From: Spirochaetaceae bacterium
GTDB lineage: Bacteria; Spirochaetota; Spirochaetia; Treponematales; Rectinemataceae
Assembly: GCA_025355995.1 (NCBI GenBank)
Contig: JANXYQ010000110.1
Coordinates: 1-61,141, forward strand
Length of the DNA: 61,141 nucleotides
Direction of reading: 5' to 3'
Below, piece by piece: positions 35,328 through 43,268 of the stretch (within the stretch, counting starts at the first letter, position 1; the number at the start of each line of letters is the position of its first letter). The translations under genes were made by a program, and so were the position numbers. The notes below the pieces were generated by a model. It had not been told where the DNA came from. It saw nothing but the letters and a program-made list of their open reading frames with translations, and did not search any database.

Positions 35328-35372
35328 TGTTTTTTGCCTGGGGGGGGCACCCCCCAGGCACCAGGAGGAAAC

Positions 35373-36122
35373 ATGAATAGATCAATATTGGTGTTGATCT
35401 TGATACAGGTGTTTGCTGGATATCTATATTCTCAGGATAAACCAACGTTGGTTTATCTTGGGGTTAATGGATATCCGAGTTCCGACACTAATACCTATAA
35501 AATAGAAATATATGTGTCAGCTAATGGATATATTTCTGGAATAAAATCCTATGTAGGAAATACGAATATCCTCGAGGAACAGACCAGTATTACTTTTAAG
35601 CAACAGAGCTTGATCGGTGAAACCGAATCAAAAGATAGTCGTACATCATTTACCTTTATCCTAAACAACAATGAAATCGTAAGGAGTATCACAATTTGGG
35701 ACATTAACCCTAGCGAGGTATTCAGTAAAAAAAACTCTACGGTCCGAATTGCTCCAATAAAGGATATTATTTTCGAGACTGACGATAGGCGATTCATTAA
35801 ATCAAATAAGATCGAGTTTCAAATTAAAGATAGCAAAACTGGTGATAATCTCTATTTATTTGAAAAAAATAATATTACTAACGACGGATGGTATCGTTCG
35901 GCTTGGAAAAATACTGGGAATTCAACTTCCGTTAATGAGTTTATAACGATGGAACGGTTTTCTGACTGGATTGATGCTGGTCATGGCGTCTTTACTGGGA
36001 AGGCCTTCAATAATCCAAATCAATTAATAAACATTGTCAATTGTTGTATTCTCGATGTGGTATATCCTAACAATCCGATTTTCATTCCCTTCATTTTTGG
36101 CCTAAAAACCGGGTCCTACTGA
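35373..36122 (+). CDS. AT-rich exported protein of unknown function
   Basis: 249 residues from the ATG at 35373, with AGGAGG 5 bases upstream. An upstream extension has no such site. The signal peptide is MNRSILVLILIQVFAGYLYS. The mature part is rich in Asn, Ile, Ser and Thr and shows alternating strands (YKIEIYVSANGYISGIKSYV, NNNEIVRSITIWDI). It ends in a hydrophobic CCILDVVYPNNPIFIPFIFG. The base composition is strikingly AT-rich compared with every neighbour, which marks it as acquired. No family was recognised. It is followed after one base by the C39-like gene, so it may be a substrate or a partner of the export module. Confidence 0.6.
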   Translation: MNRSILVLILIQVFAGYLYSQDKPTLVYLGVNGYPSSDTNTYKIEIYVSANGYISGIKSYVGNTNILEEQTSITFKQQSLIGETESKDSRTSFTFILNNNEIVRSITIWDINPSEVFSKKNSTVRIAPIKDIIFETDDRRFIKSNKIEFQIKDSKTGDNLYLFEKNNITNDGWYRSAWKNTGNSTSVNEFITMERFSDWIDAGHGVFTGKAFNNPNQLINIVNCCILDVVYPNNPIFIPFIFGLKTGSY

Positions 36123-36123
36123 G

Positions 36124-36678
36124 GTGGACCTTTATACGCCTGACGAAATAAAACCTAAGGAGGCTCTGCGATTTTCCTTCATCGGCGAGCAAGGCTTCGA
36201 TCGCTCATGCGGATACTCGACGGCAGCGAGCGTCCTGTCGCTGTATTGGGGGCAAAAGGTCGATGAGCGGGCGATCGTCGAACGCTATGCCAAGGATAAA
36301 CTGGAGTCCGGAAGGTTCGACGTAGCTTTCTCGGATTTAGCTCGGATATTCGCCGATTTCGGGTTGACGGTCAAAGGCTTCAAAATGACCTGGGAGCAAT
36401 TGAAGTCCGCCCTAGTCGGATACGCGCCGATACTCCTGCATTATGCCCATCCCGATCTCCACTTCGCGCTGGCCCTGTATGCAAATGACGATTGGATCAT
36501 CATGCTCGACCCCGCCATGGGCTGCGAGCTCCTGCGCCGCCGGCAATTCGAGGAGCGCTGGTCGGGTGCGGCGCTTATCGTCCTTTCCTCGATAGCTCCC
36601 CGCGATGCAGGATTGCTGTCCGAGGCTATACGGGTCGAATTGGACCGCCTCGATCTGCTCGATAGGCTGGGCGGATGA
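36124..36678 (+). CDS. C39 peptidase-like protein
   Basis: 184 residues with a GTG start one base after the previous stop. The papain-like C39 triad is visible: Cys29 in FDRSCGYSTAASVLSLY, His113 in HPDLHFALALY and Asp129 in IIMLDPAMG. C39 domains cleave after double-glycine leaders, or act as stand-alone thiol proteases in export clusters such as Fap (FapD). Unlike bacteriocin exporters there is no ABC transporter part. No signal peptide is seen at this start, so its location is unclear. Its end overlaps the barrel gene (ATGA). Confidence 0.65.
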   Translation: MDLYTPDEIKPKEALRFSFIGEQGFDRSCGYSTAASVLSLYWGQKVDERAIVERYAKDKLESGRFDVAFSDLARIFADFGLTVKGFKMTWEQLKSALVGYAPILLHYAHPDLHFALALYANDDWIIMLDPAMGCELLRRRQFEERWSGAALIVLSSIAPRDAGLLSEAIRVELDRLDLLDRLGG

Positions 36679-37454
36679 ATCGATCTGCCTTTGGCTTTTT
36701 CTTCGCGCTGAGGGCGTGGTCGGCGATTCTTCCCGCTTTCGGAGAAACGGCCGAGCATCAGCGCGTCAACGTCGAGACCGAAAGTCGGCATGGAATAGAG
36801 CTCGACCTGGACTGTTCCTGGATAGCGTCCACCGCCGGCTTCTCTGCTGACGTCAATGCTTCCGTAGAGTATACCCGGGGGAAATCCTTGGGATTGCGCC
36901 TCTCCATGCCTGTAGAAGGGGAATACTCGGGGGAAAAGAAATCGGATAGGCTCGATTTCCGCATGGGCGATCCGAGCGTTTCGGCATCATACCTTTGGAG
37001 AGGCCCGGGGTTGAGGGTGCATACCGGCTTGGAATACGGGTTCCCGATTATCAGGAAGAGCGATGGCGGCTTCCACCGCTTCTCGCCTTCCCTTAGCCTA
37101 GCCATCGTACGCGATCCCGTGATCTTGAGCTGGGGCGTGAATATCAGCGGCTGCCTGCCTCGCGAGGAGGGCGGATACCTTCTTTGGCCTCCCTTTTCCG
37201 GAAGCCTAAGCTTCGGCTATTGGGAACTGCTAAACGATAGGATAAGCATGCGGGCCTGCGTCTCTCCGGGATGCACGCTTGGAGTCGTGAAAATAGGAAC
37301 CGGAGGACGCGTCGTCCCGCGATGGAGCCTCGGCCTCGCTGTGGCCGTAGCCTGGAACGAGAGGAATTGGGGCCTCGAGGGCAGCTGGAGCTACGGCGCG
37401 CCCGCGGGGATCGGGGCGGTCGATATTAAGGGCAGCGTTCGCAAGGAGTGGTGA
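36675..37454 (+). CDS. Outer-membrane beta-barrel protein
   Basis: 259 residues. A signal peptide of about 23 residues ends near PAFGE. The whole mature chain alternates hydrophobic and polar residues in strands (GIELDLDCSWIAS, FSADVNASVEYTRG, LGLRLSMPVEGEYSG, PVILSWGVNISG, WSLGLAVAVAW). It finishes in an aromatic Trp, as typical outer-membrane proteins do. It resembles 'transporter'-type 12-strand barrels such as FapF or Phenol_MetA_deg, without a clear family motif. It overlaps the C39-like gene and is followed directly by a lipoprotein gene. A secretion pore for the insert's exported product is a fair guess. Confidence 0.65.
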   Translation: MNRSAFGFFFALRAWSAILPAFGETAEHQRVNVETESRHGIELDLDCSWIASTAGFSADVNASVEYTRGKSLGLRLSMPVEGEYSGEKKSDRLDFRMGDPSVSASYLWRGPGLRVHTGLEYGFPIIRKSDGGFHRFSPSLSLAIVRDPVILSWGVNISGCLPREEGGYLLWPPFSGSLSFGYWELLNDRISMRACVSPGCTLGVVKIGTGGRVVPRWSLGLAVAVAWNERNWGLEGSWSYGAPAGIGAVDIKGSVRKEW

Positions 37455-37829
37455 ATGTGCAGACTCGTCTTCCTTTTCCTGGTCGTCATAGCGAGTTGCG
37501 CGGTCATGTCGGGCTGCGAGGACGCCTCATCGTGGGCGCCTCGCGGCGAGGTGAAATTCCTCGACTTGGCCGAAAAGCTGGACGCGCAAAACGCGAAGAC
37601 CGGGATTCTTTCGTATTCGATCACCAACTGCGGGAAGTCGAAGATAAGCGGCAGCGTTTTCGCATTCACTCTCTCGACCGATAAGGCGAAGTACCGATAT
37701 ACGGTGGTAGACGAGAATGGTATATCCGCCGGGACTTTCATCTACGGCCGCTTTTCGGTTCCGTACGTGGCCAACGACGAGGTCGGCAAGCTCGAGGGAG
37801 CCGTTGTCGACTCAGTCCAGTTCCAGTGA
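37455..37829 (+). CDS. Small lipoprotein downstream of the barrel gene
   Basis: 124 residues. The signal peptide MCRLVFLFLVVIASCAVMSGC ends in a lipobox (VMSGC, Cys21). The mature part forms an Ig-like sheet by eye (TGILSYSITNCGKSKISGSV, YRYTVVDENGISAGTFIYG). It begins directly after the barrel gene stop. It probably assists the barrel at the outer membrane. No family was recognised. It ends 2 bases before the convergent stop of the cyclase gene, the right border of the insert. Confidence 0.6.
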   Translation: MCRLVFLFLVVIASCAVMSGCEDASSWAPRGEVKFLDLAEKLDAQNAKTGILSYSITNCGKSKISGSVFAFTLSTDKAKYRYTVVDENGISAGTFIYGRFSVPYVANDEVGKLEGAVVDSVQFQ

Positions 37830-37831
37830 GG

Positions 37832-39862
37832 CTAGAGCGACGCCTTGTTCATGCAATTATCGAGGTAAAACCCGGCCGCGCCGTCCTCGGGGATGATTTC
37901 GAGCGTGCGTTTGAAGTTGTACATCGCGCCGGCGAAATCCTTCTGGTAGTATGAGAGCATGCCCTGCTCGAAGAACATATTGGCCTTCATCTTGCGCTCG
38001 AATAGATCGGGGGCAAGGCCGTCGAAGATCTCGAAGACGGAGACGGGCGCCGCTTTCCCCTTTACCTTCACCTTGCCGATGAAGCGGTACTTATAGGAGC
38101 CGGGATCCTCGAGCTCCTTGAAGGCCTGCTCGGAGATCGCGAGGCCGATATTGAAGGCCTTGGTGATCGCCTGGAGCCGCGCGCCGAGGTTTACCGCGTC
38201 GGAAATAACCGTGTTCTCCATGCGGTCCTCGACGCCGACGACGCCCAGCATCAGGTCGCCCGTGTGAACGCCGACGCCCATCGAGATCGCGCGGTAGCCC
38301 ATCTTGGCGCGATGGCCGTTGTATTCGACCATCTTCGTCTGCATCGCTATCGCCGCCCGGATGGCCTCGTCCGGCCCGCGTTTGCTGGGGAAGAGGGCCA
38401 TGATGCCGTCCCCCACGTACTTGTCCACGAAGCCGCCGTTCTCCTTGATGATGGGCACGACTCGCGCGAGATAGGAGTTGATGAAGGCGAAGTTCTCCTC
38501 GACCGTCAGCCTCTCGGAGAGTGCGGTAAAAGCGCGTATGTCGGAGAAGAAGATGGTCATCTCCTTCTTCGCGTGGTCGCCGAGGCGTAGGTCGATCAGG
38601 TCGGTCTTGTCGAGGTTCTCCAGGAATTCCTTCGGGATGAAGCTGTGAACCGAGCGCGACACGGCCTCGATGTAATCGGTGAGCTCCTCCACCGACTCGA
38701 ATGAGGAGGCCACCTTCTTCACCAGCATCAGGAGGACTATCACGCCGAAGGCGGCAATGGCCGCTGCCTCGACGAGATAGGCGTTCCAGATCGCCTCCGG
38801 CCCGAATCGCCGAAAGGCGAGCGCCGCGGGAACGACGAGGAAGGCCGGTATCAGCCATCGCGCCTTCTTGTCGCCCTTCGCGGCGAGGTAGGCGAAGAAC
38901 GCCAAAGCGGTGGCGCCGAATAGCGCGTAGCAGGCTTGCGCCGCCAGCTGGAAGGCCCCGAGACGGTCGGGCAGGGCCAAGGTTCCCGCGGCGAGCATCA
39001 GAGGCGCGGCGTAGAGCGCCGCCGCCACGGGCGCCTTTATCCGAGTTCGGTAGAGCGTATGGACGAAAAAGGCGAGGGCCAGGTATTGCAGGTCGACCGC
39101 GACCGAGTGGGCCGTCTCGAGGGCGAGCCTTCCCAGGCCTAGGTTGAGGTTCATGAAGAGCAATCCGCCCTCTAGGGATCGGTAGAGCCCCGCGACCAAC
39201 AGGAATAGGGAGAAGGCGAGGAAATCGAGGTTTTTCTTCCAGAAAAGGAAAAGTATAAAGACGAAGAGACCGGCTAGGAGGAAGAATCCGTCCTGGATCG
39301 CCGTCGCGAAGCCGAGGAGCATCCGCTCGCGGTTCACGCTCTCCGCGTCTCCGAACACGACGAAGGACGGGAAGAAGGAAGCCGCCTCGAGGCCGGGCGA
39401 AGCGGAGCCGACGCGCAGGACTAGGGAGACCTCCGCCCCGGTCGCGTCGAAGAGGAGGAGGGGCATCGCGGCGGGATCGCGGCTGCCGTCGAAGAGACGC
39501 TGGCCGTTGGCGAACACGGCATCGATGCCGGAGAAGGCGGGGACGTAGAGGCCCATGCGGACGGCGGGCGCGCTGCCGCGCTCGATGCGGACATTCATCC
39601 GATAGGTGGCGGGACCGGTCAAGGTTGCGGCTGGGCTCATCCCCCGCAGGGGGAACGCCACGGTGCGAGAAGGCGCGCCGACCATGGCGTTCTCCGCGAC
39701 GGAGCCCTCGAAGCGCTCCCATGGCCCGCGCAGTAGGGCCGCTCCCGAGCCCATGCGATATGCGACTTCAGGAGCCTTTCCCGCTTCCGCGCCGATCGAG
39801 GCGACGTGCGCGAGCAGGATCGACGTCGCGATGATCGCACGAAGGGCGCCTTTATGGTCCAT
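37832..39862 (-). CDS. 7TM-DISM class III adenylate/guanylate cyclase
   Basis: 676 residues. A signal-like start (1-25) leads to an extracytoplasmic sheet domain (about 30-185) of the 7TMR-DISM type. About seven membrane segments (190-390) and a short coiled linker follow. The class III cyclase domain (about 430-610) has TIFFSDIRAFT (metal Asp), FVDKYVGDGIMALFP (second Asp) and NTVISDAVNLGARLQ. The last 50 residues look TPR-like (NMFFEQGMLSYYQKDFAGAM). It makes cAMP (or cGMP) in response to an outside ligand. Such 7TM cyclases are common in spirochaetes. Substrate choice cannot be settled by eye. Confidence 0.9.
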   Translation of the reverse strand: MDHKGALRAIIATSILLAHVASIGAEAGKAPEVAYRMGSGAALLRGPWERFEGSVAENAMVGAPSRTVAFPLRGMSPAATLTGPATYRMNVRIERGSAPAVRMGLYVPAFSGIDAVFANGQRLFDGSRDPAAMPLLLFDATGAEVSLVLRVGSASPGLEAASFFPSFVVFGDAESVNRERMLLGFATAIQDGFFLLAGLFVFILFLFWKKNLDFLAFSLFLLVAGLYRSLEGGLLFMNLNLGLGRLALETAHSVAVDLQYLALAFFVHTLYRTRIKAPVAAALYAAPLMLAAGTLALPDRLGAFQLAAQACYALFGATALAFFAYLAAKGDKKARWLIPAFLVVPAALAFRRFGPEAIWNAYLVEAAAIAAFGVIVLLMLVKKVASSFESVEELTDYIEAVSRSVHSFIPKEFLENLDKTDLIDLRLGDHAKKEMTIFFSDIRAFTALSERLTVEENFAFINSYLARVVPIIKENGGFVDKYVGDGIMALFPSKRGPDEAIRAAIAMQTKMVEYNGHRAKMGYRAISMGVGVHTGDLMLGVVGVEDRMENTVISDAVNLGARLQAITKAFNIGLAISEQAFKELEDPGSYKYRFIGKVKVKGKAAPVSVFEIFDGLAPDLFERKMKANMFFEQGMLSYYQKDFAGAMYNFKRTLEIIPEDGAAGFYLDNCMNKASL

Positions 39863-39926
39863 AGGGTAAGTATATACGTGAAGGGCCCAGGACCGGAAGG
39901 AGAGAGAAGATGCCAGAAGGGCTCTC

Positions 39927-39965
39927 TTGCTACTTCTTTTTCGTTTTCATATAATGTCGACGACA
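39927..39965 (+). promoter_or_regulatory. Promoter and palindromic operator of the hydrogenase operon
   Basis: TTGCTA (39927-39932) and TATAAT (39950-39955) are 17 bases apart. The palindrome TGTCG-A-CGACA (39955-39965) overlaps the -10 end and the expected start of transcription, and TATCGATA (39969-39976) follows. A repressor bound there would block transcription. The sequence does not match the Rex site TTGTGAA-N4-TTCACAA. Confidence 0.55.
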
Positions 39966-40001
39966 AAATATCGATAATTTTTTATCCATGGGGGTTTTTT
40001 A

Positions 40002-40478
40002 ATGCAGATGGCTCAGATTGAGTTCTCCAAGGAACTCACCGCCTTCATCGACGAGTGGAAGGAGAAGCCGGGCAGCCTCATCATGATGCTGCACCGCATC
40101 CAAGAGGAATTCACCTACATTCCCCGGGAGGCGGCGGAGAAGCTCTCCCGTTCCGTAGGGCTCCCCCTCGCCAAGATCTACGGCGTCATTACTTTCTACC
40201 ATTATTTCAAGACTTCGAAGCCCGGCAAGCATAGGCTCGCGATCTGCCTCGGGACCGCGTGCTATCTCAAGGGCGCTCAGGATCTCATAGACGAGGCGCG
40301 GGCGATCCTCAGCATCAAGGGCGATGAGGTGACGGACGACGGGCTCTTCAGCATCGATGAGGTTCGCTGCCTCGGCTGCTGCGGCTTGGCGCCCGACCTC
40401 ATGATCGGCAACGAGGTCTTCGGGAAGGTGACCAAGGACCAGATGCCCGAGATCATCGCGAAGTACCGGGACAAGTAG
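40002..40478 (+). CDS. hydC: NuoE-like [2Fe-2S] subunit of the bifurcating hydrogenase
   Basis: 158 residues. It matches the 24-kDa subunit family: MLHRIQEEFTYIPREAAEKL, KIYGVITFYHYF, and the four cysteines in LAICLGTACYLKGA and VRCLGCCGLAPDLMIG, which hold one [2Fe-2S] cluster in a thioredoxin-like fold. In the trimeric [FeFe]-hydrogenase HydABC it sits next to HydB and shuttles electrons. An ATG at 40002 and a second at 40008 are both possible. It is the first gene of the operon. Confidence 0.9.
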   Translation: MQMAQIEFSKELTAFIDEWKEKPGSLIMMLHRIQEEFTYIPREAAEKLSRSVGLPLAKIYGVITFYHYFKTSKPGKHRLAICLGTACYLKGAQDLIDEARAILSIKGDEVTDDGLFSIDEVRCLGCCGLAPDLMIGNEVFGKVTKDQMPEIIAKYRDK

Positions 40479-40500
40479 GAGAGGCGGCCGGGGTATCGCG

Positions 40501-41037
40501 ATGCACTACGGCCTCGGCGATTACGTCCTGGACATAGCGGAGAACGCCGTCGAGGCGGGATCGGGCGAGGTAATCGTCGATATGGACGAGTCGGGCGATT
40601 CGTTTCGCGTCGTCGTTCGAGACGACGGCCGTGGAATGACGGCCGACGAGAGGGCGCGGGCGCTGGATCCCTTCTACACCGACGGGACCAAGCACGCGAA
40701 GCGGAAGGTCGGATTGGGCATTCCCTTCCTGATTCAAGCGGTGGAGCAGGCGGGGGGAAGCTGGGCGATCGAGTCGGAGAAAGGCGCGGGGACGAAGGTC
40801 GATTTCGCCTTCCCCGCGGCGAGCGTGGACAGTCCCCCGGTCGGGGACGTCCCCTCCCTCGTCTTCGGCCTGCTATGCCTTCCCGGGAGCCACGAGATGA
40901 TAGTGCGGCGTAAGGGTCCGCGGGGCTCGTACGAGCTCAGGCGGAGCGAGATATCCGAGGCGCTAGGCGGCCTCGAGCGGGCGTCCTCCTTGGCCCTGCT
41001 CAAGGACTACCTTCACTCGACGGAATACGACGAGTAG
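40501..41037 (+). CDS. Stand-alone HATPase (GHKL) protein in the hydrogenase operon
   Basis: 178 residues. Only the ATP-binding module is present: N-box DIAENAVEAGSGEVIVD, G1 box VRDDGRGMTADE and G2-like KRKVGLGIPFLIQAV. There is no dimerisation/phospho-His domain and no membrane segment. The remainder (about 105-178) is a small unknown domain. Genes of this type often lie between the hydC and hydB genes in anaerobes. They may act as an anti-sigma-like or redox-linked ATPase, but I know no proven function. The position strongly suggests a role in hydrogenase control or assembly. Confidence 0.75.
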   Translation: MHYGLGDYVLDIAENAVEAGSGEVIVDMDESGDSFRVVVRDDGRGMTADERARALDPFYTDGTKHAKRKVGLGIPFLIQAVEQAGGSWAIESEKGAGTKVDFAFPAASVDSPPVGDVPSLVFGLLCLPGSHEMIVRRKGPRGSYELRRSEISEALGGLERASSLALLKDYLHSTEYDE

Positions 41038-41055
41038 ACGAAAGGAGACGGATAC

Positions 41056-41451
41056 ATGGCGAAGATGAACCTCGAGCAGCTCCGTAAGCTCCGAGAGGAC
41101 AAGAAGCAGGACCTGACCCGCCGCGAGGTGGAGGGCAAGGAAATCCAGGTGATCGTGGGAATGGGCACCTGCGGCATCGCCGCGGGCGCGAAGCGGACCT
41201 TCGACGCCATCGTGGACGCGGTCAACGCCGCCGGCCTCGGCGACCAGGCGATCATCAGGCAGACGGGCTGCATGGGCCTGTGCTACGTCGAGCCCACCGT
41301 GGAGGTGGTCGCGCCCGGCATGCCCACCGTGATCTACGGCAAGATGACCGAAGGCATCGTCAAGGACCTCGTGGCGAAGCACCTCGTCGGGAAGAAGCTC
41401 CTCGACGACCATATCTTCGACCGGCCCGCGGCCGACATAATGAAGAAATAA
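41056..41451 (+). CDS. Thioredoxin-like [2Fe-2S] ferredoxin subunit
   Basis: 131 residues. An N-terminal helical part (about 1-30) is followed by a thioredoxin-like [2Fe-2S] fold. The cysteines are in VGMGTCGIAAGAK and QTGCMGLCYVEPTVEV. It ends in a helix that finishes DIMKK. The fold equals the N-terminal domain of HydB, so the cluster carries two related modules. In the HydABCD-type enzymes this corresponds to the small HydD-like subunit. It starts 18 bases after the HATPase gene with AAAGGAG upstream. Confidence 0.82.
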   Translation: MAKMNLEQLRKLREDKKQDLTRREVEGKEIQVIVGMGTCGIAAGAKRTFDAIVDAVNAAGLGDQAIIRQTGCMGLCYVEPTVEVVAPGMPTVIYGKMTEGIVKDLVAKHLVGKKLLDDHIFDRPAADIMKK

Positions 41452-41464
41452 GGCGGAGGAAGAG

Positions 41465-43255
41465 ATGGCTTACAAGAATTTCATCCTCGTCTGCGCCGGC
41501 ACCGGTTGCGAGTCGAGCAAGGCGATCGAAATCTACGATTCCCTCATCCGTGAGGCCGAGGCGCAGGGCGTGAAGAACGACGTCCAGGTGGTGAAGACCG
41601 GATGCTTCGGGTTCTGCGAGAAGGGCCCGATCGTAAAGGTCATGCCCTCCGAGTCCTTCTATGTCGAGGTCAAGCCCGAGGACGCCAAGGAGATCATAGC
41701 CGAGCAGGTCGTCAAGGGCCGCGAGGTCAAGCGCCTCCTATACAAAAAGGACGAGAAGACCGCCGATACGGTGAAGATCGAGGACATCGAGTTCTACCAG
41801 AAGCAGTTCCGCGTCGTGCTCCGCAACTGCGGCGTAATCAACCCCGAGAACATCGACGAGTACATCGCGCGCGACGGCTACTCCGGCCTCGAGCGGGCGC
41901 TCTTCAAGATGAAGCCCGCCGACGTCGTCAGCGAGCTCAAGGCATCGGGGCTGCGCGGCCGCGGCGGCGCGGGCTTCCCGACCTGGCTCAAGTGGGATCT
42001 CACCATCAAGGCGCCGGGCGAGGTCAAGTACGTCGTCTGCAACGCCGACGAGGGCGACCCGGGCGCCTACATGAACCGCTCCACGATCGAGGGCGACCCC
42101 CACTCCCTCATCGAGGCCATGACCATCTGCGGCTACACGATAGGCGCCTCCACCGGCTACATCTACATCCGCGCGGAGTACCCCCTCGCCATCGAGCGGC
42201 TCAAGATCGCCATCAAGCAGGCCAAGGAATACGGCCTCCTCGGGCCGAAGATCCTCGGCTCCGACTTCTCCTTCGACCTGGACATCCGGCTCGGCGCGGG
42301 CGCCTTCGTCTGCGGCGAGGAGACCGCGCTCCTGCAGTCCCTCGAGGGCAAGCGGGGCATGCCGATGCCCAAGCCGCCCTTCCCCGCGGTCCAGGGCCTG
42401 TGGAAGAAGCCCACGGTGATCAACAACGTCGAGACCTTCGTGAACGTCGCGGTCATCATGACCAAGGGCGCAGACTGGTATTCGAAGATCGGCACCGAGA
42501 AGTCCAAGGGCACGAAGACCTTCGCCCTCACCGGCAAGATCGCCAATTCCGGCCTCGTCGAGGTGCCGATGGGCACCAAGCTGCGCGATATCATCTTCGA
42601 CATCGGCGGCGGCATCAAGGGCGGCAGGAAGTTCAAGGGCGTCCAGACCGGCGGCCCGTCGGGCGGCATCATCACGGCCGAGAGCCTGGACGAGCCCATT
42701 ACCTACGAGAGCCTCACCGCCCTCGGGTCCATGATGGGCTCGGGCGGCATGATCATTATGGACGAGGACGATTGCGTCGTCGATATCGCGAAGTTCTACA
42801 TGGCCTTCTGCGTCGACGAATCCTGCGGGAAATGCGCCCCCTGTCGAATCGGGACGAGCCAGATGCACGACCTCCTCGAGAAGATCACCACGGGCAACGG
42901 CACCGAGGACGATCTCCTGAAGCTGGAGAAGATCGGCAAGGCCATGACGAAGGCCTCGCTTTGCATGCTCGGCGGATCGGCGGCGAACCCGACCCTGTCC
43001 ACGATCAAGCATTTCCGCGAGGAGTACCTCGAGCACATCCGCGACCACAAGTGCAGGTCGGGCAAGTGCAAGGATCTCGTGGTCTATTCGATCGACCCGG
43101 TCAAGTGCATCGGCTGCGGCCTCTGCGCCCGCAAGTGCCCGGTACCCTGCATCGCCGGCGAGAAGAAGCAGGCCCACGTGATCGACAGGTCCAGGTGCGT
43201 GAAGTGCGGCGAGTGCTTCAAGGCATGCAAATTCGGCGCCGTCGTCAAGAACTAA
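41465..43255 (+). CDS. hydB: HydB: NuoF-like NADH/flavin subunit of bifurcating hydrogenase
   Basis: 596 residues. Domains in order: thioredoxin-like [2Fe-2S] (1-115; CAGTGCESS, KTGCFGFCEKGP), the NuoF core (about 130-520) and two ferredoxin [4Fe-4S] sites. The core has RGRGGAGFPTWLKW for FMN, DEGDPGAYMNRS for NADH and ESCGKCAPCRIG for a [4Fe-4S] cluster. The ferredoxin sites are CIGCGLCARKCPVPC and CVKCGECFKACKF. It oxidises NADH and routes electrons toward the H-cluster subunit, coupled with reduced ferredoxin in bifurcating enzymes. Its start lies 13 bases after the previous stop, with GGCGGAGGAAGAG as binding site. Confidence 0.93.
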   Translation: MAYKNFILVCAGTGCESSKAIEIYDSLIREAEAQGVKNDVQVVKTGCFGFCEKGPIVKVMPSESFYVEVKPEDAKEIIAEQVVKGREVKRLLYKKDEKTADTVKIEDIEFYQKQFRVVLRNCGVINPENIDEYIARDGYSGLERALFKMKPADVVSELKASGLRGRGGAGFPTWLKWDLTIKAPGEVKYVVCNADEGDPGAYMNRSTIEGDPHSLIEAMTICGYTIGASTGYIYIRAEYPLAIERLKIAIKQAKEYGLLGPKILGSDFSFDLDIRLGAGAFVCGEETALLQSLEGKRGMPMPKPPFPAVQGLWKKPTVINNVETFVNVAVIMTKGADWYSKIGTEKSKGTKTFALTGKIANSGLVEVPMGTKLRDIIFDIGGGIKGGRKFKGVQTGGPSGGIITAESLDEPITYESLTALGSMMGSGGMIIMDEDDCVVDIAKFYMAFCVDESCGKCAPCRIGTSQMHDLLEKITTGNGTEDDLLKLEKIGKAMTKASLCMLGGSAANPTLSTIKHFREEYLEHIRDHKCRSGKCKDLVVYSIDPVKCIGCGLCARKCPVPCIAGEKKQAHVIDRSRCVKCGECFKACKFGAVVKN

Positions 43256-43268
43256 GGAGACGAGCGAA

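Noticed and set aside
39919-39930. Sigma-54-like GG...TTGC before the hydrogenase operon
   Set aside because: The GG to GC spacing is off the strict -24/-12 distance; a sigma-70 type TTGCTA-17-TATAAT fits better.
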